Assembly: GCF_030052815.1 (NCBI RefSeq)
Contig: NC_079498.1
Span: forward strand, 79,284,992 to 79,348,991
Origin: Hevea brasiliensis
Taxonomy: Eukaryota; Streptophyta; Magnoliopsida; Malpighiales; Euphorbiaceae
Reading direction: 5' to 3'
Length of the DNA: 64,000 bases
The notes beneath the pieces are model-generated. The model saw only the letters and a program-made list of their open reading frames with translations. It made no database searches and was not told where the DNA came from. Within the stretch, counting starts at the first letter, position 1; the number at the start of each line of letters is the position of its first letter. Of the stretch, positions 24,954 through 36,474 are shown in pieces. A program made the position numbers and the translations under genes.

Positions 24954-24965
24954 GCTCTGATACCA
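24954..24965 (-). other. Primer-binding site of element D
   Basis: On the minus strand, TGGTATCAGAGC, two bases from the LTR start at 24968. Confidence 0.9.
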
Positions 24966-24967
24966 AT

Positions 24968-27058
24968 TGAAGGAGCAGAAGCATGTTGATTAGTTCATTA
25001 GAGCAATGAATTTCAAAATTTTTCTTCTAGGGTTACATGCATCATGCCACATTTCTTATGTGCCTAATTAATTTCAATGCTCAATTGCATATTAAAACAC
25101 TTTTAATATATATTAGGATCTATGTTTGCCATTTAAGATTATGAATTAATAAATTAATTTATTTGAACCCTAGTTTAAAAGAGGAGTTAGAGTACTAACC
25201 TCTTTGATGCACTATGGATGTAATTGGCACCTCTAGGAAGCACCTAGGACCTCAAGTGTTATCTGTCTAGCTTGTCCACACCATGATCACCAATGGGCAG
25301 CCCCCAATTTTCTTCTCAAGCATTTGCCAACCAATTATAAATTGGGTTCTTGCCTTTAGAGAGGTAGTATGTATGTATAGGACACTAGAAACAATTTCTA
25401 GCAATTTTAATTCAAAGGATTTTGGGCAATTCTCTTTAAATTGATGAGACAAGATGAAGAGGAAAGGGAGAGAGGTGTGCCACCACACTTGAGAGAAAAT
25501 AAGAGTATATCGTGTTTCATCTTTTCTTTTCCCTTTTATATAATTAGGTCATTAAGTCACTTAAAGCCTATGCCACATTTCACCACCTCATTGCATCTTA
25601 TTTTTAATTGACTCAATCACATTAAGCCAAGTGTCAAAGCTAGACTTAATCTTGACTTTGATCATTTTACATGATAGGAAGAAAAATGGCAAGCTTATAT
25701 GGTGCCACATGTCACCATGTGAAATGATCAAATTAACCTTATTTTATAATTTTGAGTTCTCAACCCAAAATCATTATTTCTCCTCTTCAAATCAATTTAT
25801 ATCAAATATAAATTAATTAATTAATCTCTATTAATTAATTTCTCACAATTAAATTCATATTTAAACACTTTAAATATAAAATTTAACTTATGTTATACAT
25901 CCAATAACCCAGATTTGATCTCAAGTCATGCTAGGGACTTTGTAATCTTATTGGAAATCAAACCTATTTAATTAATCAATTAAACTCTTTAATCAATTAA
26001 TTAAATCACATTTTACTTGGTGATTATCTTGTGTATGTGTGTGACTCACTAGGCTCATCACTAATTGGCAATGAGAAATGATATTAACTCTTAATATCAT
26101 CAGAACTCTTTTTTACCATAAATGATTTCTCTAAACCATTTTAGGCATCTCATAGACCATGGTTGACACCTAGCATAGCGTGCCATGGCCACCCAATCAG
26201 TATAAAGGAAGACCTTAAATGAACCTTTAATCATATGTTACCATGCACTAGAATCTCTCTGTTACAAAATCCCAATTCGAGCTGGAGTCATGGTTTATGT
26301 CAAACCCCATTTGCTATGAATATTATGTTCTCTTTTAATTCTAGTTCTTGATTAATTAGATTTTCTTATCAAAAACTTATTTCTGACTAAATCTGTCTGT
26401 TCTGGCCAGGAACTTGAAACATCAAGAACAATTAAATGAACATAGGACTTTATCCCTATTTACTTAGGGTAACAGATTCCATATTGATCAACACCTATCT
26501 CCATATATAACTAATAGGAGCCAACACATGCCCATATACCCATGCACAGTAAAAGTATGAAAGCAGTATCAAACTCAAACCACCTATATATAAGATAACT
26601 ATGTTATCTCAGGTCTAAAGATTATATGCACTGATATGATATATGACAATGCATTGACAAGAGTAAACTCCATGTGCTTGTCATATGCGTCACTTATTCG
26701 GCCTACTTATCATGTATAAGTGCTTATCATGTTTATTATATGGCATGAGAGTCACCATTCCATCTTATTTATATCTCATATAAATACTTTGGGAACAAAT
26801 ATGAATACAATCTTTCTTGATAAGTCATGCCCTATGTGAAGTATCCTCGATTGTGAACCAATTTATGATGCTTTGTGCTAGAAATACTATCACTCATATT
26901 CTTAAAAACTTAAGAATATAATTTCTAACAAAATATCAATGGACCTTTTCTATTACACATAAATACATTATGTAAACGAAAAAGTAAAATTGCCTTCTAT
27001 TAATAAAATATGTACAAGATACATACTAAATGATATGCTCTAGGTCATACTACTAACA
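24968..27058 (-). repeat. 5' LTR of element D (2,091 bp)
   Basis: It begins TGAAGGAGCAGAAGC and ends GTCATACTACTAACA. It is a full-length LTR with more divergence from the rest of the family than B and E show. Confidence 0.88.
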
Positions 27059-27396
27059 AACACTCCTCATAACCTATCATTTCTCTTAATTAAATGCAAA
27101 ATTCACTTCATCTTAACCTCAATTCAACCTTTAATGAAGCAAGGGAAGGATATAACCACTTCTCAACCTTCACCAAATCTCCTTTTTCTTGTTGCCTATA
27201 GTCTTCCCAAGGTGTGAGGAGCAACTTTTGTGAAGGCAACCTTTGATTTTAGGTTGAAAAGAAGGGAGATTTAAGCTTGGTTGGAGAAGAATCCATGGAG
27301 GTTTGAGAGGAAATTCATTCAGCCATGGTTGGAAGAAATTGAAGAAGATGAAGTTTAAGTGGTGGAGTTTGTCCTCATGTGTATATTTATACCCTC
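27059..27396 (-). repeat. Unassigned LTR-like fragment, minus orientation
   Basis: No open frame is recognised. Read on the minus strand it starts with a TATA-like TATAAATATAC (about 27381-27393), followed by pyrimidine-rich leader text with CCTCCATGGATTCTTC, resembling the R-U5 part of gypsy LTRs here. It overlaps in content with 27945-28359, so it is a separate fragment, not the other half of H. A host promoter is a less likely reading. Confidence 0.35.
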
Positions 27397-27930
27397 TGTA
27401 ACACCCTCACTTTAGCTAGTCCGTGCATTCAACTGTTCTGGTGATTAATGTCATTTTGGACAGTCGAAATGTCTGGAACTATATGTAAACTAGAGTGAGG
27501 AGTCATAAATAACCCAAATAATGATAAGAAAAATTAAGAAAAAATTTTAGAAATAAAATACAACAAAGTTAAATGAGCCGGTGCCCTAGCGATGGGTGAC
27601 CTAACAGGAAGTTGCTGTCTTCACAGCTAGTGGCTCTAAACCCAAGGGAAATTCTGTGAAATAAATTTTGGGACTCCAGAGAAGAGTCATTGAGGTTTTG
27701 ATGGTATTAGAATACCAGAAAAATGCTCTTAGAATTTATTCAATCGGTACAGACGATTTTGGCTCAATAAGCCAAACGGAGGGCATTTTGGTCATTTCGT
27801 CTTCAGAGATAATTTTTGTCCAACTTGTCCAGTTAAGTAAATAAATTATATGACATAAAATGTGAATAAATATTTCTAAATATTAAATTAAAAATGAGTG
27901 AAAAAAGAAAGAAAATAAAAAGAGAATTAA
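27397..27930 (+). repeat. Gypsy-type LTR fragment G1 (first ~530 bases)
   Basis: It begins TGTAACACCCTCAC and follows the first ~530 bases of LTR G2 (46659 on), including GAGCCGGTGCCC and the CCAAACGGAGGGCATTTTGG segment. It is more diverged than J is from G2, and it stops near 27930, where a minus-strand F-family LTR takes over. The end point is approximate. Confidence 0.75.
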
Positions 27931-27944
27931 ATTAGATTTCTAAA

Positions 27945-28359
27945 TATCTCCCTAGGCTGGCTGAATTTCCTATGGTCCCTTAACAAGTGTTTACTTTCAT
28001 TTTTAAGTTGAGTTCTAGGTTAGTTAAACTAAAAACATAACTAAGAAACTAAATTACTTACCTCCAATTTCTTCAATTCTCTCCTTTCTTTCCTTTCCTT
28101 TACTTCTTCAATCTTCCTTCCAAATCTCATACACAAGGTTTAAATAAGGAGCTTACTATCTCTATGGCTGAATTTAAGTTTTCTCCAAGCTCAAAGTGAG
28201 CTTCAATGGAGGTTTAAGTGAGAGTAAGGGAGAGAGTGAGAGAGAGACGGCAATGGTGAGGAAGACAACTCTTTTTTACTTTTTTTTTCTTTCTTTTTTT
28301 TTCTTTTATAAACTTATCCTTATGGAAGACCCATAATTTATCCAAAATTTAATTGTTTA
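27945..28359 (-). repeat. 3' LTR of element H, first part
   Basis: It aligns with about 35440-35850 in the F LTR (AGTTCTAGG, the CTTATGGAAGACC segment). Its outer end is missing. It stops at the E insertion site. Confidence 0.75.
28355..28359. repeat. Left TSD of element E (gttta)
   Basis: gttta before TGAAGGAATGG is repeated at 54238-54242, nearly 26 kb away. This ties the two ends of E together across its nested insertions. Confidence 0.95.
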
Positions 28360-30463
28360 TGAAGGAATGGAAGTGTGAAAAACACAAGTTTATACCATTG
28401 AATTCAAAAATTTCACCTAGGGTCACAGGCATCATGCAAGATTTATTTTTATCTATTTGACTTCAATGATAAACAACATATTAAAACTCTTTTAATATGT
28501 TTTTGGATCTGTATTTGCCATTTAAGATTTTAAAATTAATCAGATTAATTTTAGAACCCTAGATTAAATCAAGAACGATTACACTAACCTCTTGATGCAT
28601 TGCAGCGTGTCTGCGCCTTTGAGATTCGTCTTCAGGACACCAGATGTTGTCCCTCTAGCTTTTCCACACCAAGAACACCTATGGCAGCCCTTGAACAGCT
28701 TCTAAAGCTTTTTCTATTAATTAGAAATTCAAGTTCTTCCTTTTAAGAGATTAAAGATGTAAACAGGACACTAGAAACAATTTATAGTGTTCTTAATTCA
28801 AGAGATTGATGGCTAATCTCTTTGAATTGATGAGAGATGAAGAAGAATAGATGGAGAGCCTCAAAATGGCGTGACAAAGGAGGAGTGGCTGCTGGTTGCT
28901 TTTCTTTTTCATAACAACACTTATATAGCTAGGTTAACACATTAAACCCTTGCCACATGTCACCCTTTGATTAGCTCTAGGTTTAAGTGACCCAATCACA
29001 TTGTGCCAAGTGTCAAACCTATATTTAATCTTAATATTAATCATCTTACATGATTAAAAACATTTGGCAAGCTTATGTGTAATCCCATGTGTCACCATCT
29101 CATGGTGCCACGTGTTACACTGTGAAATGACCAAAATGCCCCTGTGTCTTAATTTTGAGTTCTTAACCCAAAATAATTATTTCTCTTCTTCTAATCAATT
29201 TATATCAATATTAATTAATTAATTAATCTCTATTAATTAATTTCTCATTAATTAAATTCATATTTAAACACTTTAAATATAAATTTAACTTATACTACAC
29301 ATCCAATAATCTAGATTTGGTTTCAACTCATGCTAGGGACTTTGCAATCTAATTGCAAACCAAACCTATTTAATTAATCAATTAAACTCTTTAATTAATT
29401 AATTAAATCATATTTAATTAGGTGATAACTTGTGTATGTGTGTGACTTACTAGGCTCATCACTAATTGGCAATGAGACATGATATCAACTCTTAATATCA
29501 TCAGAACTCTTTCTTACCATAAATGATTTCTCTAAATCATTTTATGAACCTCATAGACCATGGTTAACACCTAGCATAGCATGCCATGGCCACCCAATTA
29601 GTAATAAGGTTTACCTTAAATGAACCTATAATCATATGTTACCATGCACTAGAATCTCTCTGTTACAAAATCCCAACTCAAGTTGGAGTCATGGTTTATG
29701 TCAAACTCCATTTGCTATGAATATTATGTTCTCTTTTAATTCCAGTTCTTGATTAAAAAGATTTTTCTCATCAGAAACTCTTTTCTAAATAAATCTATCT
29801 GTCCTGGCCAGGAACTTGAAACATCAAGAACAATTAAATAAACATAGGATTTTATCTCTATTTACTTAGAGGAACAGATTCCATCTTGATCAACACCTAC
29901 CTCCATATATAACTAGTAGGAGCCAACAGATGCCCATATACCCATACACAGTACAAGTATGAAAGCAGTATCAAACTCAAACTACCTATATACAAGATAA
30001 CTATGCTATCTCAGGTCTAAAGATTATATGCACTAATATGATTTATGACAAAACATTGACAAGAGTAAACTCCATGTGCTTGTCATAAGTGTCACTGGTT
30101 CGGCCTACTTATCATTTATAAATGCCTATCATGTTTGTTATATGGCATGAGACTCTCCATTCCATCTTATTTATATCTCATATAAATAAATTGGGAACAA
30201 ACATGAATACAATCTTTCTGGATAAGTCATGTCCTTATTATGAAGTATCCTCGATTGTGAACTTATTTATGATACTTTATGCTAGAAATATTGTCACTCA
30301 TATTCTTAACAACTTAAGAATAATATTTCTAACAAAATATCAATGGACCTTTTCTATTACACATAAATATATTATGTAAACGGAAAAGTGGAAATGCCTT
30401 TTATTAATAAAATTATGTACAAAATACATACTAAATGATATGCTCTAGGGCATACTACTAACA
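28360..30463 (-). repeat. 3' LTR of element E (2,104 bp)
   Basis: Bounded by TGAAGGAATGG and ACTACTAACA. Same length as the partner LTR, with scattered substitutions only. Confidence 0.95.
28920..28927 (-). promoter_or_regulatory. Candidate TATA box in E 3' LTR
   Basis: On the minus strand this is TATATAAG; the twin is at 52694-52701 in the 5' LTR. Confidence 0.5.
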
Positions 30464-30477
30464 ATCTCCCACTAGCA
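30464..30477 (-). other. Polypurine tract of element E
   Basis: On the minus strand, TGCTAGTGGGAGAT between the pol stop (30478-30480) and the 3' LTR. Confidence 0.88.
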
Positions 30478-31865
30478 CTAGAGCCATTCATTACAATATC
30501 TTAGATCTATCTTCTCAAGATGTCGGTCTAACTGAGTCTGTGACATAGGCTTAGTGAATGGATCAGCTGGATTTTCAGCTGATGCTATTTTCTGCATGGC
30601 TACATCGCCTCGCCCAACTATTTCTCTGATAATGTGGTAGCGCCTTTCTATGTGTTTGGATTTCTGGTGAGACCTTGGTTCCTTAGCCTGAATGACTGCT
30701 CCATTGTTGTCACAGTGTAGTGGAATTGCTAACTCAATGGAAGGAACTACTGTAAGTTCTGTCACGAACTTCTTTATCCAAACAGCTTCCTTTGCAGCAT
30801 CTGATGCAACAATATACTCAGCTTCTGTAGTGGAATCTGCAGTCGTGCTCTATTTGGAACTCTTCCAACTGATTACACCTCCATTACAAATGAACACATA
30901 TCCAGAGGTAGACTTTATATCATCGATATCTGATTGGAAATCAAAATCAGTATAACCATCCAATTGCAAGTCTCCACCTCCATAAATCAAGAATAAATCC
31001 TTAGTTCTTCTCAAATACTTAAGGATATTCTTGACAGCTATCCAGTGTTCCAAACCTGGATTGGATTGATACCTGCTAGTCAAACTAACTGCATATGTGA
31101 TATCCGGCTTAGTACATAACATTGCATACATTAAACTTCCAATAGCCGAAGCATATAGAATCTTGGCCATCTTATCTCTTTCTTCAGGTGTCTTTGGAGA
31201 CATCTCTTTAGAAAGGTGGATACCATGTCTCACTGGTAACAATCCTCTCTTGGAATCAAGCATGTTAAACCTCTTTAACACCTTTTCCAAGTATAGACTT
31301 TGGGATAAACCAATTATTCTTTTCGCTCTATCTCTATATATGCGAATCCCAAGAATATAGGTTGCCTCCCCTAAGTCTTTCATGGAGAATGTATTTGACA
31401 ACCATACCTTTATAGTTGTCAACATACCTGTATCATTACCCATCAACAGTATGTCATCCACATATAAGACAAGGAAAGTGATAGCACTGTCACTAACCTT
31501 CTTATATACACATGGCTCATCCTCATTTTTGATAAAACCAAAGGATTTAATGGCTTCATCAAAACGGATGTTCCAACTCCTCGAAGCTTGTTTCAACCCA
31601 TAAATGGATCGCTTTAGCTTGCATACCTTGGAACCATCTTGGGATTTAAAACCCCTAGGTTGTTCCATGAAAATGTTTTCTTCAATGTATCCATTGAGAA
31701 AAGCTGTTTTGACATCCATCTGCCAAATCTCATAATCATAGTATGCAGCTATTGCTAATAAAATCCTAATTGATTTAAGCATGGCAACAGGCGAGAAAGT
31801 CTCCTCATAGTCGACTCCTTGCCTTTGGCGAAACCCTTTCGCTACTAGCCTTGCCTTATAGGTCT
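30478..31865 (-). pseudogene. Copia RT core and RNase H (element E), one stop
   Basis: Minus strand. The frame is open from about 31782 to a TAG at 30850 (a Gln codon in the family), then open again in the same frame to the natural stop at 30478. RT blocks include MDVKTAFLNG, the YVDDILL catalytic box near residues 130-136 of the 310-codon part, and the RNase H region with TEAEY, CDNNGA and the ENPADPFTKP pol end. A one-base deletion near 31873 separates it from the upstream part. It is the most complete copia RT-RNase H here and the best piece for classifying the family; it resembles the Angela/BARE group. Confidence 0.9.
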
Positions 31866-32767
31866 CTACCTTTCATCAGAACCAATTTTCTTCTTGAAAA
31901 CCCATTTGTTCCCTATAGGTACAATACCTTCAGGTGGGTCAACAAGATCCCGAACTTGATTCTTATTCATGGAATCAATCTCGAATTTCATAGCATCAAT
32001 CCATTTTGAAGAGTCTATATCTGATATAGCTTCTTCATAGGTAAGTGGATCATCTCCATGATCTACTTCTTCATGAATAGACAACTCTTGTTCTTCTTCA
32101 TGAAGAAAACCATATCTCATTGGTGGGTGAGATACCCTGGTTGTTCTACGAGGAACAGCTGTAGATGTTTCATCAACGGGTATAGGTTGACTAGATGGAT
32201 CTATATTCATCTGATCTATTGGTTGGTCAGAATTTTCCAATTCTAACTCTATTTGCCTTCCTTTGCCTCCTTCTTGAACAAACTGTTGTTCAAGAAATAT
32301 GACATCTCTACTTATCACAACCTTTTGTGAAGTAGGAAAATAAAAATAATATCCAAAACTATCTTTTGGATATCCAAAAAATTGACCTTTTTCTGATCTG
32401 GTCTCCAATTTATCAGTGTTCAGCTTTTTGATATAAGCTGGACAACCCCAAATCTTAACATGCTTAAGACTTGGTTTTCTTCCATGCCATATCTCATAAG
32501 GTGTGGAAGAAACTGATTTTGTTGGAATCCTATTTAGAATATACAAAGCTGATTCTAATGCAAATCCCCAAAAGAAGATTGGCATATCAGTATAGCTTAT
32601 CATACTACGTACCATATCCAATAGAGTACGATTTCTCCTTTTAAATACACCATTCAACTGTGGTGTTCCTGGAGGAGTTAGCTGGGAAACAATGCCATGC
32701 TCTCTTAAGTATTCATCAAATTCAGTACTCAAATATTCACCTCTACGATCTAATTGAAGAGCTTTAA
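31866..32767 (-). pseudogene. Copia integrase C-terminus and RT N-terminus (element E)
   Basis: Open from the F insertion at 32767 down to 31866. It encodes the second integrase Asp (QLDRRGEY), then the Glu block, then the integrase tail and the first RT block (NKWVFKKK). The block that should read VFERRN reads VFKRRN: codon 32640-32642 is AAA, so the third DDE residue is Lys instead of Glu. The insertion of F removes the upstream continuation to 44928. Even without F, this integrase would be predicted inactive. Confidence 0.88.
32763..32767. repeat. Left TSD of element F (tttaa)
   Basis: tttaa is repeated at 44928-44932; joining them restores the integrase reading between GKSIK and ALQLD. 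Confidence 0.95.
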
Positions 32768-35700
32768 TGTCACACCTTACCCCTCCGTAAGGCATAACAT
32801 GATCCCGTAGAATACTTAATGAACTACCGAACTTCACCTACCGATAACTCATTAAGTACCCTACAAGGGATTTTAAAACAATTTTCTTACATTTTGGAAG
32901 TGGTGAGCATTTTGGTAGAAATTAAAAACCGTTTATTCAAAGTTTAAATACTAGTAAAAATTTTGTCCATTTAAATTTTGCTGCAAATTTTATAAAAATT
33001 TTGACAGAGTTCCGTTTGTTTTTGGAGGAAACCGTTCTTCAATTACCTGAGAAAAACACTCCCAAAATGTTTCACAACTCCCAACCACCAATAATTCTCA
33101 AATCAACTCAATTCAAGGCACTTCAAATAATTTCACAATACAAATCAAGATTTCTCATCTCAAAATATTTAATATCTTCATTTACAAAACATAAAGTAGT
33201 AAATTCATATGCACAAATAGTAAATTACCGTAGAAAATCCAAAATAATATTATTACAATTTATTTACAACTGCTCAACTAGATACATACAACATTTCTAT
33301 ATTTACATCAAAATTATCTACAAGGGTATAAAATAATACCCGTACAAAAGCTTGATGTGATCTTCAACTCAGTAGCAGCTCACTCTGCTGCTTTTTCCTT
33401 ACTCTTATCTGCGATAGCAAAATAAGCTATCGCTGAGTATAAAAATACTCAGTGGTGCACAATAAAAATTTAAAATACAATAAATAAATCATTCATTGCC
33501 AAACACAATTTAAATGTTTCTCAATCACCTTTCACAATTATCAAAGTTCATAATAACACCATTTTGTCAAATAATCTATTAAACACAGTTTAGTCAAACA
33601 ATTTCATAAACACAGTGTTGCCAAAGTCATACACAACTTAAGCCATGACATAAAATTTCCGATCAATGCCACGTTGTACACCACGACAAAGCAATCTCAA
33701 CCCCATTAATGAAAATCAATGAGGGAGGTGGCTAGCTAGCTAATGAGTACTCATTCGATCTACAACCTCAACTGGCAAGCCAGAGAGGGAGGAAAATAAA
33801 CGATCTCAACCCCATAAATGGAGGAGGAATAATAAGTAACTGTCATGCTAAGTGTGAATCAAAAATCCATTTCAAACATTTCATTCAAATATTGCATACA
33901 AAAATCAAATCAATTTCCAAAGTTACAATTTGATCACAAGGTGGCAACACAAAAGTTCATAAATTCATAATGCGTGCTAAATCAATTTTTCAAGGGTAAA
34001 ATGCTTAAATAGGGTTTATTGTGCACAAACCTCAAACGAGTCGTCCCTTAGCCTCGACTCGGTTCCTCGGGTTCCTTCTCGATATTCTTTTCAACTGAAA
34101 CACACAATTTTACAATGTTTCAGTACTAGAACTTAACATAAATCCAAAATAAATTTAACTTCACAATTACTTAGCTCTAACGTGCTAAATTCGACGTTCT
34201 TTAAATTTTGTGTTTCGGGTTACTATTCACTGCACTATTCAAGTCAAATAGTTGACTTTCTAAGGCTTAATAGGTATGGGAACTCCAACTTCACCCACAT
34301 ACCACATTTTGGTCATTAAACTTATTGGTTTTGGTCATTTTCTCAAAGCTTAGGTCATTTTGGCCAAATTGTCAAATTTTCGGTTTTGGTGCTCTTAGTT
34401 GCACTGTTCCATTGGTCGATCTACTGTTGGAATTTGACAAAACTTCCTTCAATAGAAAATGTTTCTTATTGTCTTAAGTGTATTCTCATTTTTGGATCAC
34501 CTCAATCGGAGTTTTGTAGCTCAAGTTATGGCCAAAATACAATTACTGTTCACGTGCACTGTTCATACTGGTGTTCTGGTTCTGGCAAATTTTTGATCCA
34601 ACTTTGTTCAGTTATTTGATCAAGTTAAGTTCATAATTTGATCTAACTTTCTTCATATGAAATGTTCTACTATGTCTTAGGTTTCCATCGGTTCAAGAAT
34701 CGCCTAAATCGGAGTTTTCTACAAAGAGTTATAGCCATTGGAACTTTACTGCTCAATGGCAATTCTGCAGAGTTGCAGGTTCAATAACTCAACTTTGCTC
34801 AATAATTTGACTAGGTTAATGGCATAATTTGGGGTGATGTTCTCATGAAAGTTTTATATCTATATCTTATCTAATCGCTGGTAAAATTTCAGGTCAATTT
34901 GACCTGTCTAGCTCGAATTATGACCAAAAGAACGATTCGCTCATTTGGTCGATTTGCAAAGTGTGGCACTGCTCTCATTACACTTTGGTCAATTGGTTCA
35001 CTAAGTTTTGGTCAATTTTTGGCATAGTTCCTTAATGAAAATTGTGCCATTTTATGTCTATTTTCATCCCCAATTGGTGGCATATCAATTGGGCTTGTAA
35101 AATTCCCGTTTTGGTCCTTCAAAGTAGGTTTGGTCATGCTGCCAGCAGCATGACCATTTACCTCCGAATTTAACTTAATTTCCTATCATTCCCACACAAC
35201 TTATTTGGTCATAATTGACCATTATTTCACTTCACAATAGGTCAAACATGCTATTTATGCATTTTTCTAAATTTTGCCTCAAAACCCTAAGTCCAAAACC
35301 CTAATCTCACTACTTTGTTACCATTAACAATTTCAAAGTTCTAAACTATCATCATTCAACTAATTAAGGTTTTTTACACTCATTCAAACCCTTAAATTCA
35401 TGCAATTCATACTCCCTTCAACCAGGCCAAAATTTCAGCAATGGTCCTTTCCCATATTTGTTTCATTTAATCAAGTTCTAGGCTAATTTCAAACACTAAT
35501 TATACATTTAAATGGAAAAATAAGGAGTTAACATACTAACCTTAACTTAAAGCTTCAAACCCTATCTTTAACTCTTCTTTCTTCTTGTAATTCTTCTTCT
35601 CAAGTTGTAATAACAAGCTTTAGTGAAGTTTTTAGGGAAGTTATGTTGATTGGGTGAAGCAAATTAAGCTTAAAAGTAAGCTTAAAGAAAGAGCTTTCAT

Positions 35701-36428
35701 GGAGGGTTTTTGGAAAGGAAGTGGGGCGGCAATTGGGAAGGAAGAAGAAAGGATTTTTTTTTTCTTTTCTTTTCTTTATTTATTTAGGCTTATGGAAGAC
35801 CACAAAAAGTCCAATTAAATAATTCAATTAATTAATTTCTTTATGACATCATTCATGATGTCATCACCTTTGACTTTTCCATCTTCTTCTTTTCTTTTTT
35901 TTTTCTATTTATTTTTTTCTATTAGGTCTTTAATTTAATTCTCGATCCCGAAGTTTTTTTTTCTCTGATTTTATTTGACAGTTAGGTCAGGAGTCAGTTC
36001 TCAGGGTCAATTGACCAAATTGCCCCTCGCCGGTTCATCCCGGTTTGCAAATAATTCCATATTTCTTTCGGTTCTCTGACCTAATTATTTGACTGACTTA
36101 ACAGTTCTTTTTCGTGATTTTCTCTTTTCCATTGTGTCCATAAGGGTCCTAAGGACCGCAGCGTCACTTTTTATGGTTTGAAATTTGGGTTTAAAATGAC
36201 TTCGCAGTTGTGCCCGAGGAGGTCACTCATCGCTGTGACTCTCGGCTCGTTTAACCTCTTATATTCTGTTTTTCTTATTTATAGTTAACTAATTAAACAT
36301 CACTAATTATTTGTGTTTATGGCTTCTCTAATTGTCTAAAGTGTGGCCCTAATCCCATTAATTGTTCGGACCGACACCGGTCACCGGAATAGTGAAATAT
36401 ACCAGGCTATACTAATAGGGGTGTTACA
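32768..36428 (-). repeat. 3' LTR of element F (3,661 bp)
   Basis: Bounded by TGTCACACCTTACCCC and AGGGGTGTTACA. It holds the twin-hairpin segment (33411-33452). The long palindrome of the partner LTR is damaged here (34921-34951). Confidence 0.94.
33411..33452 (-). promoter_or_regulatory. Twin hairpins in gypsy LTR (F, 3' copy)
   Basis: GCGATAGC / GCTATCGC with a 7-base loop is followed, sharing one base, by CTGAGTAT / ATACTCAG with an AAAA loop. The same pair is at 41907-41948 and, with one stem change, at 60349-60390. It lies near the likely transcribed region; the role is unknown. Confidence 0.7.
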
Positions 36429-36444
36429 ATTCTCCCCCCCTTAA
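36429..36444 (-). other. Polypurine tract of element F
   Basis: On the minus strand, TTAAGGGGGGGAGAAT touches the 3' LTR. The same tract is at 54837 in H. Confidence 0.9.
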
Positions 36445-36474
36445 ATAAATTTCGTCTCGAAATTTTACCTGGTA

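Larger units (their letters stand above)
24223..27058 (-). mobile_element. Copia element D, truncated (leader and 5' LTR only)
   Basis: A minus-strand relic with part of the leader (24223-24953), a PBS and a complete 5' LTR (24968-27058). Gag, pol and the 3' LTR are missing. It is joined head-on to the end of A at 24219-24223. It differs from B and E at many sites and has only a trace of the leader array, so it is an older or distinct branch. Confidence 0.85.

Noticed and set aside
25631..25816. Short plus-strand frame that might be a host gene
   Set aside because: It lies within the 5' LTR of D and matches other LTR copies, where the frame is broken.
27397..28359. Reading 27059-27396 and 27945-28359 as two halves of one LTR split by G1
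   Set aside because: Both parts cover the same R-U5-like region of a gypsy LTR, so they cannot be halves of one copy.
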